Assembly (NCBI GenBank): GCA_002897115.2
Contig: BCIH01000008.1
Span: forward strand, 886,410 to 950,409
DNA from: Prototheca cutis
Taxonomy: Eukaryota > Chlorophyta > Trebouxiophyceae > Chlorellales > Chlorellaceae
Direction: 5' to 3'
Length of the DNA stretch: 64,000 nt
Made by a program: the position numbers and the translations under genes. Below, piece by piece: positions 35,088-46,276 of the stretch. The notes below the pieces were generated by a model. That model ran no database searches. It had not been told where the DNA came from and saw only the letters and a list, made by a program, of their open reading frames with translations. How positions within the stretch are numbered: position 1 is the stretch's first letter; each line of letters opens with the position of its first letter.

Positions 35088-36779
35088 TTACTCCCGGTTG
35101 TCGACAGCTTCAGCTCGATAAACAATTTTAGGATGCATCAGCTTGTCAGAGTGTTGCACCAGCCTGAGTTCCCGTTGCCGACACAACTGCTAACGGCAGG
35201 CAGGCGGGTTGCAGAGTTGGTCCGTTGCATTGGTAAGTGTTGGTGAAAAATGGAAATCACCACAATTCCACGAAGCATGGCCGAAAGGGCCACGTGTCGT
35301 CCTGGCAAACCAATACTGCTCACCTCTGCTGTGCGCTCGGACCGTTGCCAGTCCCCGTTGGCGGGGGGCCCGGCGGGCACGGTCGCCCGAAGCACTTCCT
35401 GCAGCGCCCCCAGTGCAGCTTCCACGGCGGTCTGCAGCCGCGTGGGTTCCCGGTACAGCCATCCCAGGAGCAGCGCTGAGAAGAGATCCCCTGCAGCCAG
35501 GCGTGGGAGTGCGGTCTGATGAGCGACTGTTTGTTGTGTGCTTCCCACCTCCGACCCCCCCCACACACACACACACACAATGGGAATTGAACTGCTCCTC
35601 CGGATCCACCTGGAGGAAAAAGGACAAAAAAGACTCCATACCAGCCAGACCCCATGGACTAAGCACTCACCGGTGCCGGTGATATAAGCCTGGAGTCTGG
35701 GCACTTTGACCATAAGCCTGGGCAGAAAGCCCTCCTCCTGCGGCTGCGTCGTGCTTGCTAGGACTGTGACCCAGTCCGGCTCGATGTCAAGGCTCGTGAT
35801 GACCTGGGAGGTGTTTTGGAGTGGGACCTGGGTGTGCAGGGGCCAGCCTCAAGACACGTCGCTGAGGCGAGTCAACAAGGAAAAAGCCATTCAAACGGAT
35901 CGACGCTGGCGGCGCACCACGGTGTGAGGCCCCTGACGGTGCATGTCCTGGCAGGCTCCGAGCGCATCCGCCACATTGCCGATGCTCCTCCCCGTCAGAA
36001 GTTCCATTTCAAACTGATTTGGTGTGACCACCGTCGCAATGGGCACCAGCTGGTCACGAAAGGCGGGGAGCAGGTCCTTGGAGACATACACCTGTCCATT
36101 GTCCCCCTGCACCGGGTCGCACACTGCGGATGGCGGGGTGATGCGGGATGGTCGAGCGCCACTCACATGCCCTGCCCATAACCCAAACAAGCACTGATTG
36201 GAAATAAACTCAGCCAGGGCCCCATTCCCCGTCGCATACCATAGATCAGGTCTGGGTTGTACTCGCGGAGCTTGTGCAGCACCCGCTGGATGGTGTTGAG
36301 CAACGACAGCGAGCCGATAAACCCTGTCATTGTATGTGTTTGAGGGACCCGGGAGGCATTGGGGGCGGGATCAAGGGGTAGCGGTTCATTGACACCTGCT
36401 CACCCCCGACATTACATCGCAGTGTGCAGGCATGCGATGGGTGCAGCCATGCCATATAACCCCCTCGACGTGCCCCACAGTCCAACCCCATCGGGTCCAG
36501 CCAGATGGCAGATGGACTCCTCGCACCAGTGAGAAGGTGGGTGTAACCCCGGAGCAAGCCATTCGCTTCCAGGCCTTCAATCAGCTGCCAGAGTCCCTCT
36601 CCGTCCATGACGGCGCCCTTGACCGTGGGGTAGCCAGTGTGGTTGGAGAACTGCACGGTGTTGATGGCGTCCACCTCAAAGCCCAGGAGCTGCAGGGGGA
36701 ACACCGCGGCTTTGTTACCCACGCACCCCGACACGACGTGGCTCTGGATGGAGAGCACGCGCGCCGGGGTGGGCGCCAT
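35088..36779 (-). CDS. PDXK: Pyridoxal kinase
   Basis: Six exons close in phase (36779-36527, 36323-36240, 36123-35918, 35803-35671, 35490-35324, 35186-35088) for 313 residues. Key blocks are [20 protein letters not shown] (substrate pocket), [31 protein letters not shown] (Mg-ATP loop with the conserved DPV..D), [13 protein letters not shown], and [16 protein letters not shown]. The last is the GTGD anion hole with the catalytic aspartate. The C-terminus [21 protein letters not shown] is the usual ending. The enzyme phosphorylates pyridoxal, pyridoxamine and pyridoxine with ATP to supply PLP; the plant homologue is SOS4. No transit peptide, so probably cytosolic. Length matches the family (about 310). 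A CA tract lies in the intron between exons 4 and 5 (35562-35579). Confidence 0.95.
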
Positions 36780-37069
36780 GTCGACCCGGGTTTGGAGATA
36801 TACAGACGCGCTGATCGGAGGGAGCCAGACGCGACGCTGCTGGAGGCCTACGCGAGACGCACACTGGACGAGCTCTGAACTCCTTGCCGGAACAAGGGGT
36901 CTTCCCACTCGGGCCCTCACGGCCGTTGAGCGCAAGCAGTGGACTGTTTCCAGCTTTATATCATGCAACCATTCAATTCTCTGGAATAGGGGGAAGGCTT
37001 TGCTGGGACTTTACGGGGATCGGTATGGCGGGGCCATGCACCCGGCCGCATTGACATTATGTACCATGC
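36780..37069. promoter_or_regulatory. Pyridoxal kinase upstream region
   Basis: About 290 bases between the PDXK start codon and repeat copy B. It is the likely promoter. No gene is seen. Confidence 0.4.
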
Positions 37070-37668
37070 AGGGCAAAAATAATGCAACCAGCTCAGCCAG
37101 CAACGGTGCCACATCACCCCGGTGGTTGCTGGGCATCACTGGTGGCTGTGAATTGTCACCCCCCACAGGGCAAGAGGAAGGTGGACCACCTCAATGATGG
37201 ACCACCTCCGGTGCTGTTTTTCCCTTCCCGGGGGAGGGAAGGAGCCCCGGGGGTTCCCACCCCCAGTTGGGAAGGCTATTACCCCCCATGATAGATGGAT
37301 GCATGTTCATCAGCACTGCGGCGCTGGGCGCTGGAAGCGGTGAGGCCGCTGGCTGGTCTCCCGCAGGTGCTCTACAATGTGCCTCATGTTCAGACACGTC
37401 ATCAAGTCTCTGTTCCAGAGACGATGCTCGCCTTTCGGGGGGTGGCACTCCTCGTTGGTGCAGCGCAGCAGCCCATGGCACACCACCGTGGGCGTCTGCT
37501 CCCAGTACGACCTGCCCTGCTGCCAAGAAGGAACCCAACCCATTCTCTGAGCGATGCGCCCAGGGAATGTGGCCAAACAGGCAATTTGTTTGGGAGGCGT
37601 GCCCATCCTATTCACATGGGAGTCGACAAATCTCGACAAGGTTTCATCATTTTCTACCGTTAATGTAC
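37070..37668 (-). mobile_element. Dispersed repeat copy B with in-frame Fanzor-like C-terminus
   Basis: This is the partner of 2335-2955. On the minus strand one frame (within 37780-37310) reads TPTVVCHGLLRCTNEECHPP, then EHRLWNRDLMTCLNMRHIVE and a HLRETSQRPHRFQR tail. It keeps the second zinc-finger half and the RuvC-III aspartate in one frame, where copy A is frameshifted. NA/N positions of the usual NRDxNAAxNI motif are altered (DLMTCLNM). The preceding segment WVPSWQQ is also shared with copy A, but the catalytic N-terminal two thirds are absent. The copy ends within about 20 bases of the apgM stop codon. I read it as a relic of a Fanzor-carrying element; activity is unlikely. Confidence 0.65.
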
Positions 37669-37685
37669 CCCAGCCCAGACGAAGT

Positions 37686-39824
37686 TCAGCCGCGCTGCCA
37701 CCCGGCAAATTGTCGTACCAAGGGCATGACCTGGAGGCCTGGGAACCGACCGAGCATGCCCCCAGCAGCTGCGGGTTCACTAAACTCAGTCACACTGTCG
37801 CCGTAGCCGCAGCGTGGCGGCAGCAGTTGATGCTCCACGGGGACTTTGCAGTCACACTGGCCCCCGTGCTCGCCAAGGTCGGCCCCAGGACTCCGGCCAT
37901 TGAACTTGGGACCCTGCTCCAGTCGCTTGTCATCACCACCGGGAGTACGAGGGCTCCCCGCCTCTGGTGGCGGCGGCATCGCGATGGGCGCCACTGCTGC
38001 CAGCTCCGCCAGGCGCTCCCTCCCGCCAAACCTGCCCACCTGGAAATAGTGGTGGATGGATGGCGTTTCCTGTGAATATGCAGCTATGTTTCATTGGATT
38101 CCAGGCCCGTGAATCGACCGGATGCAACAACGGCAGTGGGGAGCAGCCATGGCAGCATGCACTGCTTTGTTTCCGGTGGGCTCCACATGACCCTCTAAAC
38201 CACAGTTCAAGACCTGTGGACGAGGTTAAAGCCCATCAGCAGAATAGCCTCCCCCCCAAAAGACACGTACCACGTGTCGGAGGTGGGCGATGGAAAATGG
38301 CACAGGCTCGCAGGAATGGTCCTTGAACGCCACAGGCGTGCTGTGATCCCCCGTCACCACCACCGTAAAGTCACGGGGGTGTGCGGTGGCAGCAGCGTCC
38401 TGGTGTTCAGTCCCTTGTGCAGTACGCGGCATACTCGCAGCATCGTCTCCGTCGCATTCTGCGACTCCTGTTGGCTCGCCTGCACCTCTGGTGGCTCCAC
38501 GCTCCGCGCCGCTTTCTTCCTTCAACGCCGCAAGCGCTCCCAGCAGCCGCCCCACCATGGCATCGACGGCCGTGAGAAGTTTGGCCTTGTACTCGGCAAA
38601 CCCGTCGTGCCCCGCATCGTCGACGGCCTTGACATGCAGAAACCCAAAATCGATCTCTTCCCGGGCAAATGCCGCGGTTAGGGCATCTGCTTTCGATGCT
38701 AGATCTGTGTAGTAGTCGCCCGTGGCCCCCGGGGCGTCGATGCACTCCATGCCCAGAGTGAGGGCCAGACCCCGGATGATGCGCGTCGGTGCCACCACGC
38801 CCGCACGCATGCCGGGGTGCTGCTCGGAAAATGGCGGCGTGTCAAGTGCGGCGCCACAGCCGCGCAGCAGCACGACGTTGGCGGCCCGTTTGCCGGCGCG
38901 GCGCCTCGATGCGGCCAGCGGGTGCGCGGCCAGTGCCGCTCGCATGGCCGCCGACGCCGCCCGCACGGCTGCGGCGGTGCGGATGCCCGCTGGGTCGTGG
39001 GTGTGCAGTGGGCGTGGATCTTGAAGGGGAAGTCCATCCCTCAACGGGTCGGTGCCGGAAATCGCATCGGAGAGCCCGGGGCCCGACAGCACGACGCCGC
39101 AGCGGTGCTCGGTGGCGTAGCGCACACGCAGCGCGAGGTCGGGAAACCCCGGGATGGGCAGGCCGTCGAGCGCAGCGCTGAGTTCGGGGCCTTCGCGCTC
39201 AAACTGCCGGTCAGCCCGCCGAGCGGCCACCACCCCCGTTGCCTCGTCCAGCGTCGCAAAGTTGGCCTTGAACGCGATGTCGCCGGGGGACATGGGCAGG
39301 CCCGCGCCCAGAGATTCAAATGCGCCCCGCCCACGGTACAGCTTTCTGGGGTCGTAACCCAGCAGCGACAGGTGTGCCGTGTCCGAGCCGCACGCAAGTC
39401 CAGGGGCCACTGGATCCACCAGCCCGTTCAGTCCCGCTGCTGTGGTTTTGTTGGGGGCCGGCGGTGGGTTGCGGTTGTGTGTGTGTGTGAGCGTGGTGGG
39501 TGAAAGGGGGAGTGGGATTTGGGCTGGGGTGGAGGAGGGGGCGCCGGCGTAGGCGCTGTCCCGGTGCCCTGCCCATGTCATTTCCCAACAGCCTCCAGCG
39601 TCAACCACACAGCAGCCCCCCTTCACAAACAGCACGCACTTTCAACACCCATGCACAGAACCACCTGCGATGGCATCGAGAAACGGCGTGTAGGCCGCCT
39701 GCAGGGGCGTCAGGCCCCCCAGCTCCGGCACGCTCACATCGCCCACACCATCGATCAGCACAAAGACCACGGGCTCTGAAGCCCGCCTCCCAGCCATCAC
39801 CCGCGTCGACAGCGCATCTGACAT
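37686..39824 (-). CDS. apgM: Archaeal-type 2,3-BPG-independent phosphoglycerate mutase (apgM)
   Basis: Exons 39824-39665, 39439-38271 and 38039-37686 give 560 residues. The alkaline-phosphatase-like core is complete: VVFVLIDGVGDVSVPELGG (first metal site), DPVAPGLACGSDTAHLSLLG (catalytic Ser in GSDTAH), YRGRGAFESLGAGLPMSPGD, a MECIDAPGATGDYYTDL helix, HVKAVDDAGHDG, and VVVTGDHSTPV (second metal site). It closes with EPAAAGGMLGRFPGLQVMPLV. The enzyme interconverts 3- and 2-phosphoglycerate in glycolysis without bisphosphoglycerate. At about 560 residues it is longer than most apgM (about 400): extra Ala/Glu/Gly-rich sequence sits before VVTGDHS and a Pro/Gly-rich insert in the last exon. The exact start is uncertain because an acceptor-like CAG follows the ATG. 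Confidence 0.92.
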
Positions 39825-40096
39825 GCAAATTCAGGTGCAAATGGATGTGTGCATTGTCGACAGGTCCTGCACTTATCTGCAGGCAAGTATCAAGGGCCCA
39901 AGGGAGCCCCCCCCAAGTAAGAGATTCGGAAGGATCATGCATGTCTGGAAACACATGAGATTTCCCACTCACTTTTCTCTGGCAACACACCGTCGTACGG
40001 CATTTGTATCCCCCTTATCAACGCGCTGTGACCAAGCAAAGGACCACACATTGTCATCGATACATTTCCATCCTGCAAGGCGGCCAGGAGGTAGCC
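39825..40096. promoter_or_regulatory. Divergent apgM / CIA30 upstream region
   Basis: 272 bases between divergent start codons; shared promoter region by position. No clear element seen. Confidence 0.4.
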
Positions 40097-41387
40097 ATGA
40101 GTTTCGGGCGACTGATGCGGAGTGCCCAGAAGTACCTAGAGCGAGGTGCGTCATCCATGATTGGCAATGCATGCATGGCAGGGGAACTTGAATCGACATG
40201 ACTGAAGATCTGATTAAAGAATGAATGTGTCACTTGTATAACGCAGTGAAGAATCCGATGCTGGACTCGGAGAAGAAGCTGTTTGATTTTGGAAGCCCCC
40301 AGAGCCTGGCCCTTTGGAAGACCTTTTCTGATGAAGAGGTTGGTGGACGGTCGACCGCGATCTTGGAGCCATCCACAAGCTACCCTGTGAGCGGGATGGT
40401 TCATGGGAGGATGGGGGAATGGGGGTCCATGGCTGTTGGGGGTGTGCAGATGATGATGCACCAGGGTGCTGGACTTTCGACTCGTCCCCCCGCACCAATA
40501 TCCGCAGGGCACAGCTGTCCTGCACGGCACATTCAGCAGAGACACCAGTGGTGATGTGACAGGGAGACTGAAGCGAAGTGGCTGGGTGGGCATGACGACC
40601 AGGGTGAGCGGGCGGCAGGCGAACGTTGACTGAATGCTGGTTTGGCTCGGTGCACCCGATGGCTGTGTCTTGGCTGCAATTGCCAGCTGGCATGACGCGG
40701 CCCAAGCCAGCACAAAAAACACACACGTGCACATGCGAACAACGCACAACACTTGACAGGATAACCAGAAAGACTTGATAGACCTGGAGAACTGTGACAC
40801 GATTGTCTTCCGTGTCTTTGGGGATGGCCGGAAATACCTGGCGAGCATGCGGACCGAAAACTGGGTGATTGGCGATGCAGGGTCCAAAGACATCTACCAA
40901 GCGTTCTTGTTTGCCAGGTAGGCGGTATGGATGGTCTCAAGTGTGCGTGCAGGGGGGAGGAGTGTGGACTGGCTGGACACGGAAAAGCGCGTGGGATGGT
41001 GTGGGCGAGTGCTGCTGCGTTTGGCTGGGCACCACGAGCTGCATGAGCCTGCAAGCACTGGGTGCCATGTAGCATGATCCGCACCATTGCATCTCTTGGC
41101 AGGGACTTGCACTGCCAGCCCCCTGCTCATCCACCCACTACTCCCTGCTCCACAGGAAGGATGAATGGGACGAGGTCCATATCCCGCTGAGCCGGTTCCT
41201 ATTGACTTACAAGGGTCACCTGGTGGAGCAGCATGTCGAGATGAACCCTGCCCGCATCTTGAGCTTTGGCATCTCCCTGGCAGGCGGCGACTACGAAGCC
41301 GAAGGCCCCTTCCGCCTGGGCATCGACTGGGTCAAGGCCATTAACAGCCGCAGCCTGGAGCGCCCCATCTCGGAGCGGAGCATGTGA
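40097..41387 (+). CDS. CIA30 / NDUFAF1 complex I assembly factor family
   Basis: Exons 40097-40145, 40247-40386, 40508-40603, 40769-40917 and 41156-41387 give 221 residues. The CIA30 (galactose-binding-like) domain fills the protein: LFDFGSPQSLALWKTFSDEE, then STAILEPS, GTAVLHGTFSR, WVGMTTR, LENCDTIVFRVFGDGRKYL, and EWDEVHIPLSRFLLTYKGHL. It ends with MNPARILSFGISLAGGDYEAEGPFRLGIDWV. In animals NDUFAF1 helps assemble mitochondrial complex I; plants and algae also have chloroplast-type CIA30 proteins. The basic N-terminus MSFGRLMRSAQKYLERV could be a short mitochondrial presequence, and matches the RLL..A..Y opening of NDUFAF1 relatives, which favours the mitochondrial role. Confidence 0.88.
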
Positions 41388-41535
41388 TGCGTTGTGAAGC
41401 TGCCGAGAAGCTCTGTGATCTGGATCCCTTTCCCCACGGCTGCCTCAGCAAGGAAACTAGGTGTTCATCCATGCACCAAGGTTACTGTGAAAACCTCTGT
41501 TTACAGCCAAAAAATTCGCAAATGAACCCAGACAG

Positions 41536-42097
41536 TTATTGGTCTTCTGGGGCGATGAAGGGATTCGCAATCTCCTCGGTGCCAACAGTGGGTGAGACCA
41601 CAGTCACACTGGTTCCGCGGCACACCACCAGGCCCAGCTTCCGGCTCTCATCCGTGACACGCTGCGGGTCCTCTGGATCTGCATGGCATCGGGGCGGGTG
41701 GGCGGAGGTTCTCTGGTGGAGGGCGGGCAGGTATCCATAGGTCGCCGCCCAGCTCTGTGAACCACCAGAACCACATGGTCCTCAGATCCAGGAAAAACAG
41801 TCACACCTCTCAAGAACTCGGTTGCCTCGTCCAGAACGAGGTTGAGGAGCTGGTCAAAGCCCTTGAGTGTTCCCTCCACTGCATGAGATAGTGGTGAGCC
41901 CGGATGTCGGAGACTGATTGCGAGTCGGGCCTGGAAGGCCTAGCCAGGTGAGCACGAGCGTGCGGCAAAACTCTGCCCTGAGCGCGACTGATGGACACAC
42001 CTTCTCTTCCACCAGCAAGTTTGACCCGAACCTCCTTGTCAATGAGCTTGGCGAGGTCCAGGGCGTTCTCCTTCTTCGCGCCAGCCTTGGAGGCCAT
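41536..42097 (-). CDS. LSM7: LSm7, Sm-like RNA-binding ring subunit
   Basis: Exons 42097-42001, 41878-41807 and 41678-41536 give 103 residues. The N-terminus MASKAGAKKENALDLAKLID is the typical LSm7 Lys-rich start. The Sm1 motif is KEVRVKLAGGREVEGTLKGF and DQLLNLVLDEATEF; Sm2 is GLVVCRGTSVTVVSP. The tail is GTEEIANPFI, as in LSm7 of yeast, plants and animals, which separates it from LSm5 and LSmG. LSm7 belongs to the LSm2-8 ring that binds the U6 snRNA 3' end and the LSm1-7 ring that promotes mRNA decapping. It is convergent with CIA30 (about 150 bases between stops). Confidence 0.95.
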
Positions 42098-42473
42098 GGC
42101 CTCCGAGCCTCTCGGCAAAGTACTGCCTGGTGACACTGTCTCGAGGCCCGGTTATGTACAAAGCGTAATCGAATGGGTGCGGTAAAATAATGAATTCACA
42201 ATGCCAGTCTGCAGTCGGAGCGACGTGCATTGAGGAAGAGCATGCTCCCCCGATCAACCAGGGGACAAGCTTTGTGATGGCGGTGGGTGCGGAACCGGAC
42301 GGGCGCGGCAGAAATGCACGGCTCCATGGCCAGGCGTATAGGCAGACCCACCCCCTCCTTCGCGTAGATTTCGAGAGGATACAGTCACATTGCATGTGGT
42401 AGCGAGGTTCAGGGGAGGCTCCGGCTGCATCTGGGGGCTGGATCAGCCCCGCGGAGCTCTCCTGGCAGGCGGC
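42098..42473. other. Divergent LSM7 / ELL upstream region
   Basis: About 376 bases between the LSm7 start and the first usable ELL start. An upstream ELL exon could lie here, since an acceptor-like CAG precedes the ELL ATG by four bases. Confidence 0.4.
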
Positions 42474-44931
42474 ATGGTGCCCCATGCGGACGAGCGCACC
42501 CTGCTGGTCCAGGTGGAGCCCGAGCAGCCCAGCGCATGCGTGTTCAGGCTGACACCTGCGCTGCTTGCGGCGCTGCGAGATGCCAAGGAATCAGGAAACC
42601 AGGCCTCCATCTCCTTTGGCCCAGCGTCCAATGTGAATGGGTTGGGTGCGGTGCCAGCTGATGGGAATGGATGTGTGTGTGAGGGAGTTGCTCAACACTC
42701 TGCACGTCCATTGCATGTCATGTGCAGTGTGATAGCTCATGTACGCTGACCCCCACCCGTGCCGCGGGCTTGCAAATTCCAACAGCACTCCACGATCATG
42801 GATGCCCCGCATTCCTCTGTCTGCAGGTGATCCGCGTAGGTGAGCTGACCTTCCCCTTCAACAGCCTGCCCGAGCAGCACTGCCAGCTGCTGGCTGTGCC
42901 CTCTGACGCGGCAGCGGCCGAAGGGAGCGGTAACCTCACGGCAAAAGTGGCGGGCCGGGCGACGCACAAGCTCATGCTGTCGCGCTCGCTGGCGGAACAG
43001 CGCAGCGTGGTCCGGGCGCGCGGCGCCGAAGCCGAGCGCCGGGTTCAAGAGCGGCACGCGGTGGTGCTGGAGCGGGCGGCTGCGGCAGCCGTCGCCGCGC
43101 GCCCGGCGTGGGGTGGCCGTCGCTCGGCCGGCGGGATTCGCCGGGGGGTCTCCGACGGCGCCCTGGTGCAGCTGGCGGGCACGAGCGCAGCGGCTGGTGG
43201 TCCTGTGGCTCGGGGCGTGGACTCGCGTGGGGGCGCATGTACGCCCTTGGTACTGACGGCTTCCCGACTGCGTGTGCCGTCGCCCAGCCCGCCGCCGCCG
43301 TCTGCAGGGTCCATGGGCATGGCAGCGGGTTCCAAGTCTGACGACCGAGTACTCCCAGCAGAAGCCACAGCAGTCGGCGGTGCGGCGGCCGCGGCGGCCG
43401 CGGCCCGTCCCGCCCGACGGCTGCCGAGCCCCGTGCCGCCGACGGCCCCCGCTTCAGCCAGCGGCGCTGCACCGGGGTCGGTGTCGCCCAGCACGGCAGT
43501 GGTCGAGGCCGCGCGGTCAGGCAGTCTTCGCCGCGTGCTGGTCGCCGCGCTGCGCGAGCGACCCGTGTCCATGCCCACGCTGCGCACGCTGCTGGCGGCC
43601 GTCGCGGCAAAGGTGCTGGGTTTCCGGCCGCCGGCCACGCGGCGAGACCTGGAAAACGCGGTCCGTGCCGTGGCCTCGTTCCAAGCGCCGGGCCTGTACG
43701 TCCTCAACGAAGCCGCAGCCGGTACTGTCGCAGAGCGCCCGCTCACAGCGGTGGGTCGTGCCAATGGGGCCGTGGCGGCGGTGGAGTCGGCAGGTATGGA
43801 ACAGGCCAATGGCACAGAACACACGGGTACTAGCACAGGCAATGCCGGTGACCTCCGCGCTGCGACGCCAGAGCCCGATGTGCTGCATGCACCATCGCCA
43901 GACGTAGCCTCGCCAGACGTGCTTTCCACGGAGACGTTGAGCAGCGGCGCTGCCGCAGTGACGCAGCGCTCCGGGCCCAGCTTTGATTCGGCCGGCGCGC
44001 AGGCATCGCGGCGCCGTGGTGTGCCTCCGCGGCGGGACCCCGGCCCGGAACCGACGGTCGACGGCTGGGCTGATGGGGGCCGGCGTGGCCCTCGGGCCAC
44101 GCCATCAGCCTCATCCCGTGCGTTGAGCGAAGCAGACGAAGCACGGTGCAGTTCGTTGCTGCGGGATGGGCCTCGCTCGCCCCCTGCTGCCACCCAGTCG
44201 CCCGAGGTGAGAGATGCCTCGTTGGGCTCGTGGTGGTGGGCGGTGGGGAATTGGTGTAACAATTGTCTGCTCCGTCCATTCCAGGTGGCTATGGATACCA
44301 GTCCCGTCGAGCCATGCGATGAATGAATGATATGCACAGGCTACCCAACCCCATCCCCAGGAGTTTGACCGACGCAAGACGGAGTTTGACCAAAAGTACG
44401 AGCTGTACTTTCGCCTGCACCAGCTGCTTCAGACGTGCCGCCGCGACTTTGAGGCATGGAGGGCCGCGCTGCAGGACCCGGGCCTGGGCGAGGCCGGGCA
44501 GGCTCGGTGAGAGTCGATCGTTTCCGATGCTTGGGTGTCATGCTCGGGGACGGCCGCATGCAATGTTGTCCTGCATGCTTACAGTCGTTACAGTACTGAC
44601 AGGGGCACAAGAAGTTTGCAAGTTTGGACCGGGGGGGGGCTGGGGGCTCTTGACAATGCTCGCGCCAAAGGCAGCTCTCTTGACCTGTACCCCTCGTCCC
44701 CCTCCATACCAAACAACTCGCAGGGTTGAGGAGCAGATCGAGGCGCGGTGGGAGCGCATGGCCCCGCGAATGCAGCGGTGGGACGAGGCCTTCCGGATCC
44801 TGCACGTCGAGCTGGACCGGGCCAAGGCCGTCCTGCTGCAGTACATGCAGGACCAAGATGGACCAGGTTTTGGGAAGCCTCTGGGCGGTGGTAGAAGCAT
44901 GGCAGATGCTGGGTTGCCCACCTCGCGCTGA
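42474..44931 (+). CDS. RNA polymerase II elongation factor ELL-like
   Basis: Exons 42474-42632, 42827-44206, 44361-44506 and 44724-44931 give 630 residues. The N-terminal ELL domain has ACVFRLTPALLAALRDA, QASISFGPASNVIRVGELTF, and the LSRSLAEQRSVVRARGAEAE helix. A winged-helix-like section (about residues 275-345) contains AARSGSLRRVLVAALRERPV and RRDLENAVRAVASFQAPGLY. A long Ser/Ala/Pro-rich linker follows. The C-terminus is an occludin/ELL domain: EFDRRKTEFDQKYELYFRL, QTCRRDFEAWRAALQ, EARWERMAPRMQRWDEAF, ELDRAKAVLLQYMQDQ. ELL suppresses Pol II pausing and forms the little and super elongation complexes with EAF. An ELL with all three parts is readily recognised in animals; a green-algal copy is noteworthy. 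The start is the first in-frame ATG and may be internal. Confidence 0.8.
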
Positions 44932-45057
44932 CCGATACCGGTTTTCCGAGTGGGGAGGTTTGTGACCTCAATTGGTGGCCTTGCCGCAAGAACAGACATC
45001 CCCTTCTGCTTTCTATGACGATATACACTTGCTGTTCGTTGAAAGCACTGTTGCCGG

Positions 45058-45754
45058 TCACGTGTGCAGCACGTCCAATTGCGCAAGCTCCGCCTGCGTC
45101 GAGCAGGTCCCAGGGTGCGGGTGGTGGGTCTGGAATCGGCGTGGAAATTCCCTGGAACAGTACACGCTGCCGTCGACAAAGCGACCCCATGAAAAAGACG
45201 ACAGGCATTCCATGCCGATCCGAGTTCCTGCTCACCAGCTTTCCCACTTACCTTGAGTTGCTCCATCTTGAGGCCCATGGACCGCTGGAGCTTGCCGCGG
45301 TCGGACTCATCCAGCGATTCCAACAGCTCTTTGTACCCATCCAGCACCTCCTTCACCGCCATCCGGGCCGTCTCCGCACTCTCATTAAAATAGGTCTGGC
45401 CGTGGAGAGAGGGCAGGGGGTGACACTGGGTCCAGGAAGCCTGTACCGAAGCAGCAATTGATCACCAGCTGTATCAGATCACAACCCCCAACAGTCGGCT
45501 CACCGTTTCTGCGTCCTCATGTGCAAACTCAATTTCATCCCTGGCCTCTGCAAACTTGTCATTCAGCGCATCAACCTGGAAATGATGGAGCAGGGAGGAG
45601 TCTCGGTGCAGTACGGAACGACCGCCACTGCCCACCAAATCCAAGACTCGCGGCACGCTGGCACCGGAATGTGAGAATCGTTACACAGTCACAAACCGGT
45701 TACCTGGGCTTCATAAGAATCGCCAAAAGTGCTGCTGTACCGTGCTCGCGGCAT
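45058..45754 (-). CDS. Small conserved helical protein (plant/algal, function unknown)
   Basis: Exons 45754-45704, 45575-45504, 45395-45252 and 45093-45058, all phase 0, give 100 residues. It begins MPRARYSSTFGDSYEAQVDA. An acidic amphipathic helix follows, NDKFAEARDEIEFAHEDAET, then YFNESAETARMAVKEVLDGY, then SDERGKLQ-like sequence (ESDRGKLQRSMGLKMEQLK). It ends AELAQLDVLHT. Plants have a family of this shape, sometimes labelled embryogenesis-like protein and predicted mitochondrial. I recall the shared FAEAREEIE and LQRSMGLKIEQLKAE segments, but the name says little about function. No catalytic motif is seen. The N-terminus may be incomplete if another exon lies upstream. Confidence 0.65.
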
Positions 45755-46276
45755 CGCCGTGTACCACGCCGCCGAACATGGCCGGGCGGCCACCCGAAGT
45801 TGGGACCGCTGAGCCACTGCGATGGCAAGATGTACAATTCTCATCTTGTTCTTAATGTATGGTTGGCGATGATTGCTTTGGTGACAACGGCAATGAGGTC
45901 CTCGCTCTTTGTGAGAGTTCCGAGCTGCATGTGGATGTGATCCGAGCCTTACGGCACCCAGCCCATCGGGAAGTCCCATCTGGAAGCCGAGCATGCGGCA
46001 GCCATGCAGGCAACCACGACATCGTCGTTAGCATGATTAAAATTCAATGCATGAATGCATATTGTATATCGAAATCGAATTGTCATGGGGCTGCTCAAGC
46101 AGCCCTGACGCCAGCGCTGGGCCTCGAGGGTCGACCGGGTTGCGTGGACCTGCCGGCGCGACTGCGGGCTTGTGCAAGGCGCCACCGCCTGTTGCGCGGG
46201 CCGGCATGATGCCCGGGAAAGTCAAGGACTAAATACATCCAGTGTCCACTGGGCAGGGAGCCCCCACCCGTGAGGG
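45755..46276. promoter_or_regulatory. Divergent upstream region of VPS13 and the small helical protein
   Basis: About 520 bases between divergent starts. An AT-rich patch lies at 46030-46085. No gene is seen. Confidence 0.45.

Noticed and set aside
41536..42097. LSm5 or SmG identity for the small Sm protein
   Set aside because: The Lys-rich start, GLVVCRGTSV Sm2 motif and I-x-NPFI tail fit LSm7.
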